Notes: generated by a model from the letters alone, not told the origin. Counted from the stretch's first letter, positions 34,401-42,831 are shown. The stretch is DNA of 64,000 bases from Branchiostoma belcheri (GCF_001625305.1 NW_017802824.1:3221062-3285061); one strand, 5' to 3'. Translations and numbers: made by a program.

Positions 34401-37312
34401 CATATTCGATTCAAGACGTACAGAAAGCCAGGTAGATTTAGGATAAACAGACAAAACTGCTCTCGAGCTTCAGCCAATCTTGGTTGGTGGTCAGGTAAAG
34501 TACTTTTCAAATCAGTCAGAAACAAAGAAACAGGCAAATCCGAGAACCGATTGACTGAATTGGTCGTGCAATAATTGCTGTACGTTGGTCAAAGTCTGAT
34601 AGCGGTCAAGTTCCAGACAGTGGTCACCAGTGAGTGGCCGCATAATAACACATGTCGTTGGGAAAACATTTGCCACGCAGTGGCCATGGCCTAATGTCCC
34701 TGCCAAAAGCCGTTCTCTGTATTTCCAATTTCCTCAGACGTTGTCAATGACTGGCTACCCTTAATAAGAATGGCCCCCCGGAATCACTATCTTCGGTGCA
34801 GTGGCCAATGAGAGACAAGCCTATGATAGGGCCGGTTTCCGGATTTCCGATCTTTTTACCAGTAGTGAGATAGGCCGACTGGTTACTTTGATAAGATGCA
34901 GCGTTGCCAAGGGAACGGCCAATGATTGATAACCTTTTATGGCTCCCTCCTGGAAACGATCTGACGAACAAAACAATTCATTCTCCAATCCAATCTACGG
35001 CGTTAAGCTTAACCTTCAGTGCAGCGGTGGTTTTCTTCAATCGATAAAGTCGAAAGCCCGGTCGATATTCTAAGGAAACCCTCAGTAACGGACGCCCCTG
35101 GGGTAGAGGATATAGAAGACGAGATGATACCTGGCGCCTAGGCTTTCTTCACGTAAACCCATTTTCAATCTTAAGAAAGATTTGAAGGATTTCGCTTTTG
35201 GTCCGTCGATACGGGTAGGATTAGACTTGACGGCGGTGTCAATGTTGAAACTTTTGAATAATGATCGTTCAGGGCTCCAGTAGTTTTTAAACTACTGAAC
35301 TTAAAAGTCATAGTTGATTGTTTTTGTAGATCATACATCATTGAATGAACGCTCTCTTTGAAGGCATCCAAATATATTTGACGACAGTAACCATATACTG
35401 TTATCCGTGAGGCAAAAATGCTTAAGATTGCTTCTTTTGTATTTTAGGCAGGTTCTTGCTATTTACTGATGGTACCAAAAATAAAGAAATTCCTCAGCTT
35501 GTATTTTGGGCTTTATCAAAAGCTCCAAGAATAAAACGAGACAAATACGTGACGCTAGCAGTTGATCAAACGTGCCAGGGAGTTTATACCCATCCTGAAG
35601 GTTTCATGTAGATAAGGTCACATGTCTGTAACTGTAACTCTCGCAGGTTTACGTTCGAAAGTGATTGGTCATTAATTATTCTGATGAAGGCGACAGTGGT
35701 CGCTGAAAATTTGATCTCTGTGTAACCCTTGTGGTGGAATAATGTTTAGTTTGGACGCAGCCCTTCCTTTTAACTCTGTCGACTTACTATATAATGTAAC
35801 CCAGGATGTCTGCAACAGCACCAGTTACCATGGTGACAGACGTCTGGTCCAGGTCATTGACCTTAATTTTTCGGAGAAGGAGAAGAGAAGGAAAAAGAAG
35901 AAACAGAGCAAAAAGAATATGTTTTCCTTCTGCGAAGGTTTACATAATAACTACTAATTGAAGTTTCTCTTCCCTTGCAGCCTTTACCGTCAGGTTCAAC
36001 GGCGTGCTGCTGTTGTTAGGTTATTATGCCGTGATCGTGGTCAGTGTCTGCATCGCCGTCACCTTCCTGTTCCTCATCATTCTCATCGTCTGGTGTGTGC
36101 GCAGGTTGGTTTGGTTTTTCTTTTATGCCCACGGTCATGATAATGATCATTCTGGCATACTCATTTTCATCTGAGCGAAGAGAGATGAGTCCAAAGGGCG
36201 GAATTCAAACCCGGGACCTCTTGGTTCCGAGCCGAAAGCTCTGTCGTTACGCCACACAATCCCACATCACAGACTACAAACGACAGAAGTACAGTCGATG
36301 GTAGTCTGGAAAGATGTAGAAAACTGGTAAAGATTGCAACAACAGACCTTTGTCCATGTTTAAAGGAAAACGTTTGCTCCAACACAAAAGAGCTTTCAAC
36401 CAGTCACTCTGGTATTCTTCAATAGACTGACATAGACTGACCCAGTGCGACTTGTCACGTGGTTTCTCTGAAGTGTGACGTCAAGACTAGGTCAAAGGTA
36501 TCTGGTAGACGACGTCGTCACGGTTAAGTGAAGGGTGATGGGCCCTGATGTAAATAGTCTCTTTCACCCCTCTCAGGAAGTAGTCTTGTTCGGTATCCAG
36601 CATTCTTACAGTGCCCAGCGAATCAGAATGTCCAAGTGACTTCATGTAAATGTGTGTGACATCGACCTATAAACATGTAACTGCCGACACACTGTCAGAT
36701 AAACTTTTATGATAGAACTCCAGTCTTCATTTGCACAACAAAAGACAGGCGTTTGAGATGTTCTATTGTCTTTTCAGGAGAAAAGCAGGGAAGGATGACT
36801 ATGGAGAGATGCCTGGACCAAACGATCCGGAGAGCCAAAGCAAACAGAACATCGCCTACCTTACCCCCTCCCAGTCAGGGGGGTCCCAGGGATACCCCCT
36901 GCAGCCGATCAAGCTGACTCAGCCCATGTACTCGTCGTACAGCTCAAGCCCGTCCCAGGGTAACAACCCGAACCAGCCGCCTAACTACACCGTGGCGGGG
37001 TCGCCGTCTGTCCCTCAGAGACCCCTGCCGCCTCAGGCACCGGAGGTCCCGGGCTTCTCCTCACAGGAGGGGCTGGTCAACAAGGAGTACCCCCCTCCTA
37101 ACGTCCCCCTTAACGTCCCTCACGACTTCCCCCCACAGGGCGACAAACACGTCCCCGACGACTACCCCCCGAATGACGACCCCCCACAGACGTACCCTGA
37201 CCACGGAGGGCATCCCAGCATGTACCCCCCTGAGCCACCGGGGGGTTCTCCGGGGTACCCCCGTCATCAGTCTACACCCCCTGACTACCCTCCTAGCACT
37301 GTTTCCAAGTAG
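18984..37312 (+). CDS. Gene A: CUB-LDLa single-pass membrane protein with proline-rich tail (5' incomplete)
   Basis: Four exons (18984-19415, 20886-21035, 35981-36104, 36778-37312) join with compatible phases (1, 1, 1, 2) into 412 codons plus stop. Order: CUB (about visible residues 5-138), LDLa (about 143-192), transmembrane helix (about 200-232), cytoplasmic tail of about 178 residues. A CUB plus one LDLa before a membrane helix recalls LDLRAD2-like and NETO-like receptors, but NETO proteins have two CUBs and I do not assign orthology. The expected role is a cell-surface binding receptor or adaptor; the ligand is unknown. The initiator and signal peptide are missing. Possible poly(A) signals AATAAA lie near 37989. 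Intron 3 is about 14.9 kb and full of repeats. Confidence 0.8.
19420..19560. other. start of gene A intron 1, AT-rich
   Basis: Short CAATT runs follow the donor; nothing else recognised. Confidence 0.4.
19561..19670 (+). mobile_element. LINE 3' end
   Basis: TTAGCCCATCTGGGCAAGAA, then GCAATAAAG and a short TCATATCAT tail, resemble the 3' UTR of the LINE at 1576-2190 (GCCCAGTGGGGCAAAATG with CAATAAAGG). The coding part is missing. Confidence 0.5.
20353..20421 (-). mobile_element. tRNA-like SINE head fragment
   Basis: The minus strand reads GGATCGTGTGGCGTAAAGGC, then a B-box-like GGGTTCGAATCC. The same head occurs at 1322-1553. Confidence 0.55.
20592..20634 (+). pseudogene. decoy copy 1 of the LDLa exon start
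   Basis: A duplicated acceptor (TCTTCCAG) is followed by the first codons of the LDLa exon, then CAATTATGCTGA, which places an in-frame TGA shortly after the duplicated part. If spliced from the CUB exon it would truncate the protein before the membrane helix. Confidence 0.8.
20739..20781 (+). pseudogene. decoy copy 2 of the LDLa exon start
   Basis: Same structure as the preceding decoy, with CTG changed to CCA in the fourth codon and an in-frame TGA in CAATTATCCTGA. Confidence 0.8.
20886..21035 (+). CDS. Gene A exon: LDL-receptor class A domain
   Basis: The acceptor TCTTCCAG ends at 20885 and the donor GTAAGC starts at 21036, both phase 1. The 50-residue module has six cysteines (RCLN, FLCN, RCIP, VCDY, DDCG, ASCR) and the calcium-binding signature [10 protein letters not shown], as in complete LDLa repeats that bind ligands in a calcium-dependent way. 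Its acceptor is the last of three identical-looking acceptors in a 147-bp array, so splice-site choice here is a real question. Confidence 0.9.
21100..21345 (+). mobile_element. exon-proximal MITE family, copy 4
   Basis: Starts 65 bp after the LDLa exon, with CTAGAAAGGTAACATTTAC and ending CCTTCGGTAAACATA. See 9942-10200 for the family. Confidence 0.75.
21346..24500. other. gene A intron 3, unassigned part
   Basis: No exon recognised. There is a direct repeat of AGACTCCTTTGCAGGCTGAA near 23296 and 23569, and a hairpin around GTCGCTTAGCGAC near 23642. CCACCAACCTCT also occurs twice (near 22034 and 23681). These hint at unnamed mobile elements whose edges I cannot define. Confidence 0.35.
24500..24901. 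mobile_element. TTAA-flanked MITE with duplicated left end
   Basis: The outer ends are TTAAGGCCCTGTCACAC at 24509 and GTGTAACAGGGCTTAA ending at 24901, so TTAA and a roughly 12-bp inverted repeat mark both sides. A 72-bp block (24500-24571) including the left end is repeated exactly at 24572-24643. The interior has CGAACTCCCCCCGACC and TTGGTTGGTGTTCGGG. The TTAA context suggests piggyBac-type transposition, less securely than for 108-1026. Confidence 0.6.
24979..25170 (-). CDS. possible short secreted-peptide frame
   Basis: This minus-strand frame of 63 codons starts [20 protein letters not shown], a convincing signal-peptide core with likely cleavage near IHA|ARE. A basic segment with [14 protein letters not shown] follows. 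It lies inside gene A intron 3 on the opposite strand. There is no recognisable mature-peptide family and no proven second exon; a donor-like AAAG|GTGGGG lies inside the frame. It may be a chance hydrophobic frame. I would treat it as a candidate only. Confidence 0.25.
   Translation of the reverse strand: MSLHACHVLVAVVSILLCPVLIHAAREHRKGTSVTKLRDLQTSLHQFCQRWGSTWKNTHLEAG
25171..25735. other. unassigned intron sequence
   Basis: Part of gene A intron 3. The 76-codon minus frame (25287-25517) has no recognisable domain. Confidence 0.35.
25736..25960 (+). mobile_element. degenerate LINE ORF C-terminus
   Basis: In the frame starting near 25746 the plus strand reads KKRPAGGPR, stop, RWLDQIIK, then [14 protein letters not shown], with further stops, and DQEADT. 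The arrangement RPxGRPxxRWxDQI followed by a short acidic/basic tail is typical of the end of non-LTR retrotransposon ORFs. Several in-frame stops show it is dead. Confidence 0.6.
26490..26905. repeat. tandem duplication, roughly 210-bp period
   Basis: TATTCTAATTGTTCTGTATA, CACCCACGTATCAGCC, GAGCAATGTACGGTAT and GATGGATGATACGGA each occur twice in the same order. Small indels make the spacing vary between about 190 and 217 bp. Confidence 0.7.
27470..28390. repeat. minisatellite array, five units of about 165-190 bp
   Basis: The block AACTGC.CTCTAAAATCTTC, CAATCGGCTAT, AACATGCTGCTCTAGA and TTTTGAAGCTAGACATCA repeats five times, starting near 27472, 27658, 27827, 28012 and 28208. Units differ by deletions between the TGACAGGCAAAATTGATT and ATTAATTG parts. 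Confidence 0.85.
28757..28893. repeat. tandem duplication interrupted by an assembly gap
   Basis: AAAAAGTCSCGATGCA, TTTGTTGG and TCGTTTTAGCAGAA occur twice, 83 bp apart (28761 and 28844). The second unit runs into the N gap where the first has a long A-rich run. Confidence 0.75.
28894..28913. other. assembly gap (20 N)
   Basis: Twenty unknown bases. The preceding tandem unit predicts an A-rich stretch here, which is a likely cause of the gap. The number of missing bases is not known. Confidence 0.95.
29399..29600 (-). mobile_element. second tRNA-derived SINE family, inverted copy
   Basis: On the minus strand it reads GTGAGTTTGATCCCCCGCC, then AGTCATACCAAAGAC, ATTTAGCACTCAGCATTTTG and GTGGACTAGCACTC, matching 15113-15365. 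A short internal duplication of CCAAAATGCTGAGTGCT is present. Confidence 0.7.
29634..29830. mobile_element. AACTGTTCTC MITE family, partial
   Basis: TTAACTGTTCTCCAACTCAA, CGACCGAATCTCTCG, GTGCTGTAGACACGTG and TGACGTCAGCACTG occur in order, as at 39502-39793. The right inverted arm is missing. Confidence 0.65.
30355..30624 (-). mobile_element. exon-proximal MITE family, copy 5
   Basis: A complete-looking reverse copy, from TTATGTTTACCGAAGGAAAA to TTATCTTTCTAGTT. This one is not next to a recognised exon. Confidence 0.75.
30625..33155. other. gene A intron 3, unassigned part
   Basis: Frames of 89 to 114 codons occur on both strands (32108-32452 plus, 32474-32743 plus, 32753-33064 minus). None shows a domain, signal peptide or repeat-encoded motif that I recognise. 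This could be remains of an old mobile element. Confidence 0.3.
33160..33460. mobile_element. MITE related to 52751-53024
   Basis: GAACTGCAATTGCCAACAC, CACCCAAATTTTC, AGTCTGTGGCGCCCCCCGTC and GATGACTTCTGCAAACACAG follow the same order as in 52751-53024. Confidence 0.55.
33922..34570. mobile_element. TTAA-type MITE interrupted by a TAGCC MITE
   Basis: The left end reads TTAAGAACCTGTCACACATA, then GAACACTGCC and TTGGCTGGTGTGAATCGG. After the insert at 34012-34243 it continues GGTACTGTTCGGCTGGGTC and the TTTAACTCAAATTTAACTCA signature. The right end is not sharply defined. Confidence 0.55.
34012..34243. mobile_element. TAGCC-ended MITE, nested copy
   Basis: The ends are TAGCCTCCTGTACAGGCTCT and, inverted, AGAGCCTGCACAGGAGGCTA. 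Pairing extends through GGGAATTTTGATACAG and AACGCGTTAT regions. Flanking 9-mers GCTTTGGGT and GGTTTGGGT match at 8 of 9 bases, a likely target duplication. A truncated relative is at 60070-60225. Confidence 0.7.
34575..35655. other. gene A intron 3, unassigned part
   Basis: No exon recognised. Contains two similar stretches with GTGGCCA-type boxes (34620-34700 and 34790-34930), possibly an old duplication. Confidence 0.35.
35656..35750 (+). repeat. dispersed relative of the 147-bp unit at 20475
   Basis: GTGATTGGTCATTAATTATT, CTGATGAAGGCGACAGTGGT and GAAAATTTGATCTC align with the body of the 147-bp unit at 20460-20560. The triplicated unit therefore includes dispersed repeat sequence. Confidence 0.7.
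35790..35948 (+). mobile_element. exon-proximal MITE family, 5'-truncated copy 6
   Basis: ATAATGTAACCCAGG, CACCAGTTACCATGGTGACA, GTCTGGTCCAGGTCATTGAC and GTTTTCCTTC are recognisable. It ends about 32 bp before the membrane exon of gene A. Confidence 0.65.
35981..36104 (+). CDS. Gene A exon: transmembrane helix
   Basis: The acceptor CCCTTGCAG ends at 35980 (phase 1) and the donor GTTGGT starts at 36105 (phase 2). The exon encodes a short juxtamembrane part (PFTVRFNG), then an almost unbroken hydrophobic stretch including [18 protein letters not shown] and [11 protein letters not shown], followed by CVR and basic residues across the junction. This fits a type I stop-transfer helix. The GTTGGT donor is weak, but the phase matches the next exon exactly. 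Confidence 0.85.
36140..36262 (-). mobile_element. tRNA-derived SINE fragment
   Basis: The minus strand reads GGATTGTGTGGCGTAACGAC and a B-box-like GGGTTTGAATTCC, with the ATGAGTATGCC-type tail reversed. It lies 36 bp inside gene A intron 4. Confidence 0.65.
36370..36700. mobile_element. TGACGTCA-containing MITE, variant
   Basis: CAACACAAAAGAGCTTTC, CCAGTCACTCTGGT, CTTGTCACGTGG, AGTGTGACGTCA and TCAAAGGTATCTGGTAGACG match 44830-45035 and, in part, 56640-56890. It ends near CAGATAAACTTTTATGATAG. Confidence 0.6.
36778..37312 (+). CDS. Gene A exon: proline-rich cytoplasmic tail
   Basis: The acceptor TTTTCAG ends at 36777 (phase 2) and the frame stops with TAG at 37310-37312. The start [17 protein letters not shown] is basic then acidic. 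The rest is very rich in Pro, Tyr, Asn and Gln. It contains PPxY motifs in QPPNYTV and TPPDYPP, the class bound by WW domains such as those of NEDD4-family ligases, and several YPP-type tyrosines. Low complexity makes similarity searches unreliable. Minus-strand frames here are shadows. Confidence 0.85.
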
Positions 37313-37619
37313 CACGACTAAAACCGCTGGTTTTCAAATGGTTTTCTCATTTTTACTGGCCTGGTAGTTAGACCTACATTTGCGTATGTGTTTCAGTCTG
37401 AATTTTGTTTTCGCCATTTAACCTCAAAGTCCATTCTCTCAATCTTCTTTGCAGTATCACCTTCATGGCTTCTGATTAAGTTTTTACCAGTGACCTCTGT
37501 CTTCAGGAATAACAAACATCCCCAGGACTACTTTCGTTAAATTGACTGTCTATCGGTGGAATATGGTAGTTAGCAGCACCATATATCTGAATATTTACGG
37601 ATCATAAAAATAGTAGTTG
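37313..37619 (+). other. gene A 3' untranslated region (inferred)
   Basis: Non-coding sequence after the stop. No AATAAA is seen before the repeat at 37620; the nearest candidates are the AATAAA pair near 37989-38001. Confidence 0.4.
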
Positions 37620-37990
37620 TATTGATACTGTTGCATTCCAAAGCATGGTTTGTGATACTACGAAACGGGATGCATGCGTATGCCAAAACATGGTCCATTC
37701 AAAAATATGTTTAACTCTGTAATACAAAATGGAATTCCATTCCAAAATGTGAGTTTCGTAATCATATGTTTTGCTCCAACCTAAACCTAAACCTAAATCT
37801 AAACATATACGTGCACAAACAGACAGACAGGCAGACAGGCAGACAGACAGATAGACAGAGACTAGGTTTATTTGACAGGCATAAGATGGATTCAGGTGGA
37901 ATGCCTGTTGCATTCCAAAATGTGGTCCATTCCAAAATACGTTTTGGGAATAACACGTTTTGGAATGCAACAGGCACCAGACGTCACTAA
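37620..37990 (-). repeat. dispersed repeat shared with 8330-8540
   Basis: The minus-strand order CTGTCTGTCTGTTTG, TTTAGGTTTAGGTTGGAGCA, TGATTACGAAACTC and GGAATGGAATTCC matches 8330-8540. It includes a CAGA/CAGG microsatellite (37818-37860) and TGCATTCCAAAA boxes inverted near both ends. Confidence 0.6.
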
Positions 37991-37999
37991 TAAAAAATA

Positions 38000-39500
38000 A
38001 AGAGGTCATTGGTAAAACACGTCATAGGTGAAACCACAAAGAGGGGTATTTTTATCATTTCATCCTTGCAATGCGAGATGTAGATATTAAATAGATTTTC
38101 ATGGCTTACCCAATCACCAGGCACGTAGCAAGGCTACCCAAGCATGTGGAGAAAGTCCTACGTGTTGGACGTTGTTTATTCCTCTCTTAGAATCGATTTG
38201 ATAGGCAGCCACCCCACGATGGACATACAGCTAGGAGAATAGACAGGGAAACAAGCGAAAACATTGATGTAGATTTTAAGAAAATGACGGCGTTTGACCA
38301 ATGTTCGTGGAATTTTGATATACAAACTAGATATTTGAGCTTGTTTAGACGAATGGTTTGGCCATAGGTCATGTAAAGGAGCTCGAGGTTTGTGTGCCAA
38401 AACCATGGACTCCTGCACAAAACTGCAGCGGAATTTATCTAACGTAATAAGTTATTTAATAGTTATTCAAACGCTAAAAAAAGTAGGTGTTGTGATTTTT
38501 CTGTGATCTTTTATATCACTAAGGTGATTTCGTACCGGAAATCTACCACTTACTGAAAACCGGCAATTTTTTACTACCTGACAAACGTGAATGGCGTAAA
38601 GTGAAATACCACTTTGTGCCGATGAAAAAAAATTGGTGTCATTTTACTTTTTTCTTCATGAATTTTTGCAGTAGCATGCTCTGTTGTTCACCCAGGCTCG
38701 AATGAGGGCGCTCTCTTGTAAATCGAGTATACGGTGCCAGGATTTGATGTTCGAAGCTAAACACAGCGGTGTCATAGCGCCGTCTAGCGATATATGTATG
38801 AACCCCAGAAACTAAACACGTGTAAAATTTGACAGAAAATGATGCCGAGGAAGGGATCGATGTACAGAACAAGCTTTTCTTCTTGAAGACTGTGATACCT
38901 TATAGGTTTAGCAGTGGATATCACTTCAGAAAATTGTGCTAGGAGGTATTTTAAGCCATGTAATTGCAATTAAGGGGTTTGACCAATCCTACGATATAGG
39001 AATTTGCTGAATGAATGAGTACTTTCACCAAACAGATCTGTGAATGTGAATAACAGATGATGTAGTCCCACGTTCTATGTGCGTTTTCTATTCTCTATCC
39101 AGTAGGCACCCAATCATGGATGTGGAACTTTTTACTGTCTAATTCGAGCAAACCGAAGCTAAAGTGTAGCTATAGGTAAACAATAACGTTTCTAAACCAG
39201 CCAGTGTGTACATAAGCAAGACTCTTTTTACTCTAAGGAATATCCATATTTTATACTAATAAGTGTCAAGTGGTTGTTGTTGGTCAAGTAGTTGTATATC
39301 TTGATGTTTAGTGGTTTTAAAGTGCCAAATGTACTGTTTGGATCACGCGATCTGTAGATCACAACTTGCACACGGATTTTCTACCTACTAATCGTATGGC
39401 TGTAGTGACATGGCTACGTTAGAAAGACTTCGTATCCGACAGTGTGATGTTAACCGTCAAAACTTGTCTCAGCTACGTTTGTATCCAATGAACTATGGTG
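38000..39500. other. unassigned intergenic sequence between genes A and B
   Basis: No gene or clear repeat recognised; short frames on the minus strand lack motifs. Confidence 0.4.
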
Positions 39501-39501
39501 T

Positions 39502-39793
39502 TAGCATGAGAGTTCATCTGAGTTGGTAAATTACATGAAAATCCTGAAAATTAAACTATTCTCCAACTGAAAAAGAATACCGGAATTTTCAACCGAATCT
39601 CTCGGTCTTCGTCATCTATCTGACCCAAGAGCTGTAGACACGTGACTTTTCCGCACGTGTGACGTCAGCACAGGGTCAAAGTTCATCGGAAGTCGGTACC
39701 GCCCTCCCCCTGTCAAAAAGTCAATGAAGACTGAGATATTAGGTAAAAAATTCCGGTAGGTCAAGTTCTTTTTGAGTTAGAGAACAGTTTAAA
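39502..39793. mobile_element. AACTGTTCTC MITE family, best-preserved copy
   Basis: Inner arms are TTAAACTATTCTCCAACT at 39551 and AGTTAGAGAACAGTTTAA ending at 39793, paired at 16 of 18 positions. The interior has CCGAATCTCTCGGTCTTC, GCTGTAGACACGTGAC and GTGACGTCAGCAC. An outer arm TTAGCATGAGAGTTCATCTG precedes it; the matching outer right arm is seen at 49231-49264. Confidence 0.7.
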
Positions 39794-39799
39794 TTTAAT

Positions 39800-40530
39800 T
39801 ATAAACCATGATACTTGCGTCGTTTTGCTGCTATGGCATCATGTGTAACTAAATTGTTAAATGAAATTGACTGACTTTTGAAATTGACTCACGTCAGTAT
39901 GTAAGATCGTGTGATCTAGCTCTATTTAAAATCTAATACTGGTTTTAAACAGTGTAAAATGTTCAAGGAATTCTTCAACAAAATGCTGTAAATCTTCAGT
40001 GAAAACTAACACTTATTACGCTGTTATTTGTATGTAGAAGGAATGCAAGTTTAGAAAAAAAATCACAAAAACAACGTTTTGTATACAAGGCCATAATGAC
40101 TTGATTGTAATGATGACATCCATGTGAGCATCAATTTTTGTACAATATGAAATATGGATTTAAAGGAAGTTTGCGATCATACTGTTTTGGGGGTACTTGA
40201 AAAATGTCAGAGGTCAAACAAAAATAAGATACCAGAAGAAGGGAAGCGGGCTTCACTAGCTTGCACCACCAAGTCTTCCAAAGTCAAAGAAGATGAGCAA
40301 AATTAAGAATTCATTGTTTGCTATGCCATATTGTGTGTTTAGTCATTCTGAACACGTAGATTTCAAAATGAAGGCAGTTTTTTGCCCACCTTTTTTTTTT
40401 ATTTTCATGCTCGCATCAGTTATGGGGTGCTAGGACGATGTCAGCCATATAATCGTATGAAAATAATCAAATCAGTATGGTCCAATCTACCAATCTACAA
40501 GTGGCTTGCCAGTCACTCATAACAGACGCC
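39800..40530. other. unassigned intergenic sequence
   Basis: AT-rich with no recognised gene or repeat. Confidence 0.4.
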
Positions 40531-40538
40531 ATAAGCAC

Positions 40539-40667
40539 AGACAGAGCTAGCCTGGATGCCAGACCCACAACGCGCTTGCATGGCCAAATATTCAATAGCC
40601 GGCGTGCCTGGAGGAACCAGTCCTTGCAGGCCCTGGAAACAGTCTGGCATCCAGGCTAAGACAGAGG
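40539..40667. mobile_element. TAGCC-ended MITE, 111-bp copy
   Basis: The element is at 40548-40658 with ends TAGCCTGGATGCCAGAC and GTCTGGCATCCAGGCTA, a perfect 17-bp inverted repeat. Flanks AGACAGAGC and AGACAGAGG match at 8 of 9 bases, as expected for a target duplication. Confidence 0.75.
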
Positions 40668-40911
40668 CAAAACACTGTACAGTCGGTTCTTTACCTGTTA
40701 GAAAAAAAACGTGACCCTCGTTCTACAACATGGAGATTTTTGTTACTAATGTCGACACCATGTAATTATGAGTCTATGAAGGATAATAAATATCTGTTCC
40801 ACAGTAAGTGTGTATTTGATTGATTGATATAATGGTTGATTACTAGCCCGAGCCTTTTTTTTTCAGATAATTCACCCTTTTCCATTCCCAGGATTCATTC
40901 ATCATTTTCAC

Positions 40912-41218
40912 ACTTCCCATAATGCCTAGTGCTGGTCACGGATATGACGTAAGAAGCGGATAGACTCCAAAAATCAGTGACATGATGAAATTTCAGTAGA
41001 TATCCAGTTCTTCTTCTTCTTTCCTTTGGCAAAGCTATTAGTCTTGGTCACATATGTTAAGCAACGTTATTTGCGAGCCTATGTAGGTCACAGTCTCCAA
41101 AATGATGAATATCCAGTTGAATTTTAGCGTTAGGTTGCGGTTACTTCGATAGTCACTTACCCATGATGCACTGAGAACTGTCATGGCGCCGTGACCAGCA
41201 CTAGGCATTATGGGAAGT
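40912..41218. mobile_element. MITE with perfect 30-bp terminal inverted repeats
   Basis: The left end (40912-40941) starts ACTTCCCATAATGCCTAGTG. The right end (41189-41218) is its exact reverse complement over 30 bp. The interior (307 bp overall) has no coding frame of note. I cannot identify a target duplication, so the superfamily is open. Confidence 0.75.
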
Positions 41219-41406
41219 CAATAGCGCCAGGGATGTCGGAATTTTGTTGCAGTGGGATTTTTCGATATGATGTTAAAGTTATAAAGCCTGTTTTTCTGTA
41301 CTTTTTGTAATGCAGTGGGCACCAGGAAGAATAGTGTCAAATTCTCTAACACACTAGCTTCGCATAACACTATTACCACAACAAACATACAAAAAATCTT
41401 GAACAA
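41218..41406 (-). CDS. possible short secreted-peptide frame
   Basis: This minus-strand frame of 62 codons begins MFKIFCMFVVVIVLCEA, which looks like a signal peptide, followed by SVLENLTLFFLV and a basic end. Its stop lies at the edge of the MITE at 40912-41218. No family is recognised and no partner exon was found; it may be chance. Confidence 0.2.
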   Translation of the reverse strand: MFKIFCMFVVVIVLCEASVLENLTLFFLVPTALQKVQKNRLYNFNIISKNPTATKFRHPWRY

Positions 41407-41409
41407 CTA

Positions 41410-42550
41410 GAAAGCTCTGTCATCCTTACCCTGGCTCGTACAAATCCTGTCTTTGTCTATTTTATTGAAACGTATCGCAAAGGACAATAATGTGTCTTTG
41501 TTATCACCAAATCAATGGTTGAATCACACCTTTAAGTGACCAAATAAAATATTCAAGAGACAATTTCTAAAGGTACACACTAGCATGTATTCTTCGTATG
41601 AAATACTTCGTAGCCTCCGTATCTAAACCTATATTATACCTGCCAAGTTGCTTTCAATTCTTCCCTTATGTTTCATCGTTTTTTTCTTATTTTAACGTTC
41701 AAGAAAGATACTCTCCAAGCAGAGGATGCACTAATTCTGTGACCCCGGGTCTTACAGAAAGCAGGAAAAGTTCTCCCAGAGACTTGCGACCTCAAATGTT
41801 ATTTTTAACAAAGCCATGAAAGACCACAAAGGCTTCCACAAAATCATCATACATTTACCCTATCAACAAATACCGTCGCCATGTCAATGTATGTTTTTTA
41901 TTGCCAGTCTTGTTTTGTGTTATACTAGTATCATAACAAACTTTTGGTGGCTAATGGTAACTGCAGTGTTGTGTACTGCCTGGCCAATTTTATGCTGTCT
42001 TTGCAGCCACCAAAAGATCTGCTTGGAGATTAAAATCAAGGAGTTTATATTCATTCTGGCAGACATCCGGATCCATTCACGAATTTTCAATGTTGTTGTA
42101 AGCTTACAGACTAAAGCTTTTAAAGAGGCACTTTAAATGACTAAGCTTCTTTAAACCATACCTTCGTAATCATCACAAAACAGAAGATTATTAAACGATA
42201 ACAGGTCTCCATGCCTACTAATGTATTATTAATATTCATGGTTTGAGGTATTATGATACAAAGTGTCAATCTAATTGTAACAGTATAACTGATAAGGTCA
42301 GATTGACAATTTCTACAGGCCGGATTCATTAGTTTCGTCTAAGCCCTCTACACCGACATTGGTACCGTAGGAAGCTATTGGTGAATTCTTGTGCCAAAGC
42401 ATTTTGATGAGAAAAGGGTCTGCGAATGCTGATATCTATTATTGGTAGGATACAAGGCCGGTCTTTTGTAGTGTTAGGTGATCTTTTGATCGAGTTATTT
42501 GACATATATTCAGCCGACTGCTTATCGAATTTGGGTAACTGGACCAAGGG
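41410..42550. other. unassigned sequence upstream of gene B
   Basis: A 106-codon plus frame (41816-42136) is hydrophobic but shows no domain. A small inverted pair CTTTTGGTGG / CCACCAAAAG (41940-42016) may mark a mobile element. Confidence 0.35.
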
Positions 42551-42831
42551 ACACCACCAACGGATGGTTCAATTTGAGATACTCACGATCACTATCTAAA
42601 GAAGGGCCATATTGACCCCAATTTTCCAAGTTCTCTATCATGATCGTGAAGGCAAATCCACAACGGTGTTTCAGCATTTGAAACTGAGAGGATAGCTGCT
42701 GTCGAGGCAAAGAGAAGGGCCAGGAAAACTTGCCAACAAAAGAAACTGAATGCACGAGTAGACTCGCCATACTCCGCGGATTAAGAGTGGCTGTCGACGT
42801 ACTGTGTTGACGGGCTTGGCGGTGAGGCGCC
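42551..42831 (+). promoter_or_regulatory. inferred gene B 5' untranslated region and promoter
   Basis: This is the region just before the gene B start codon. I see no clear TATA box near a plausible start. The context GGCGCCATGA has C rather than purine at -3. The transcription start cannot be placed. Confidence 0.25.
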
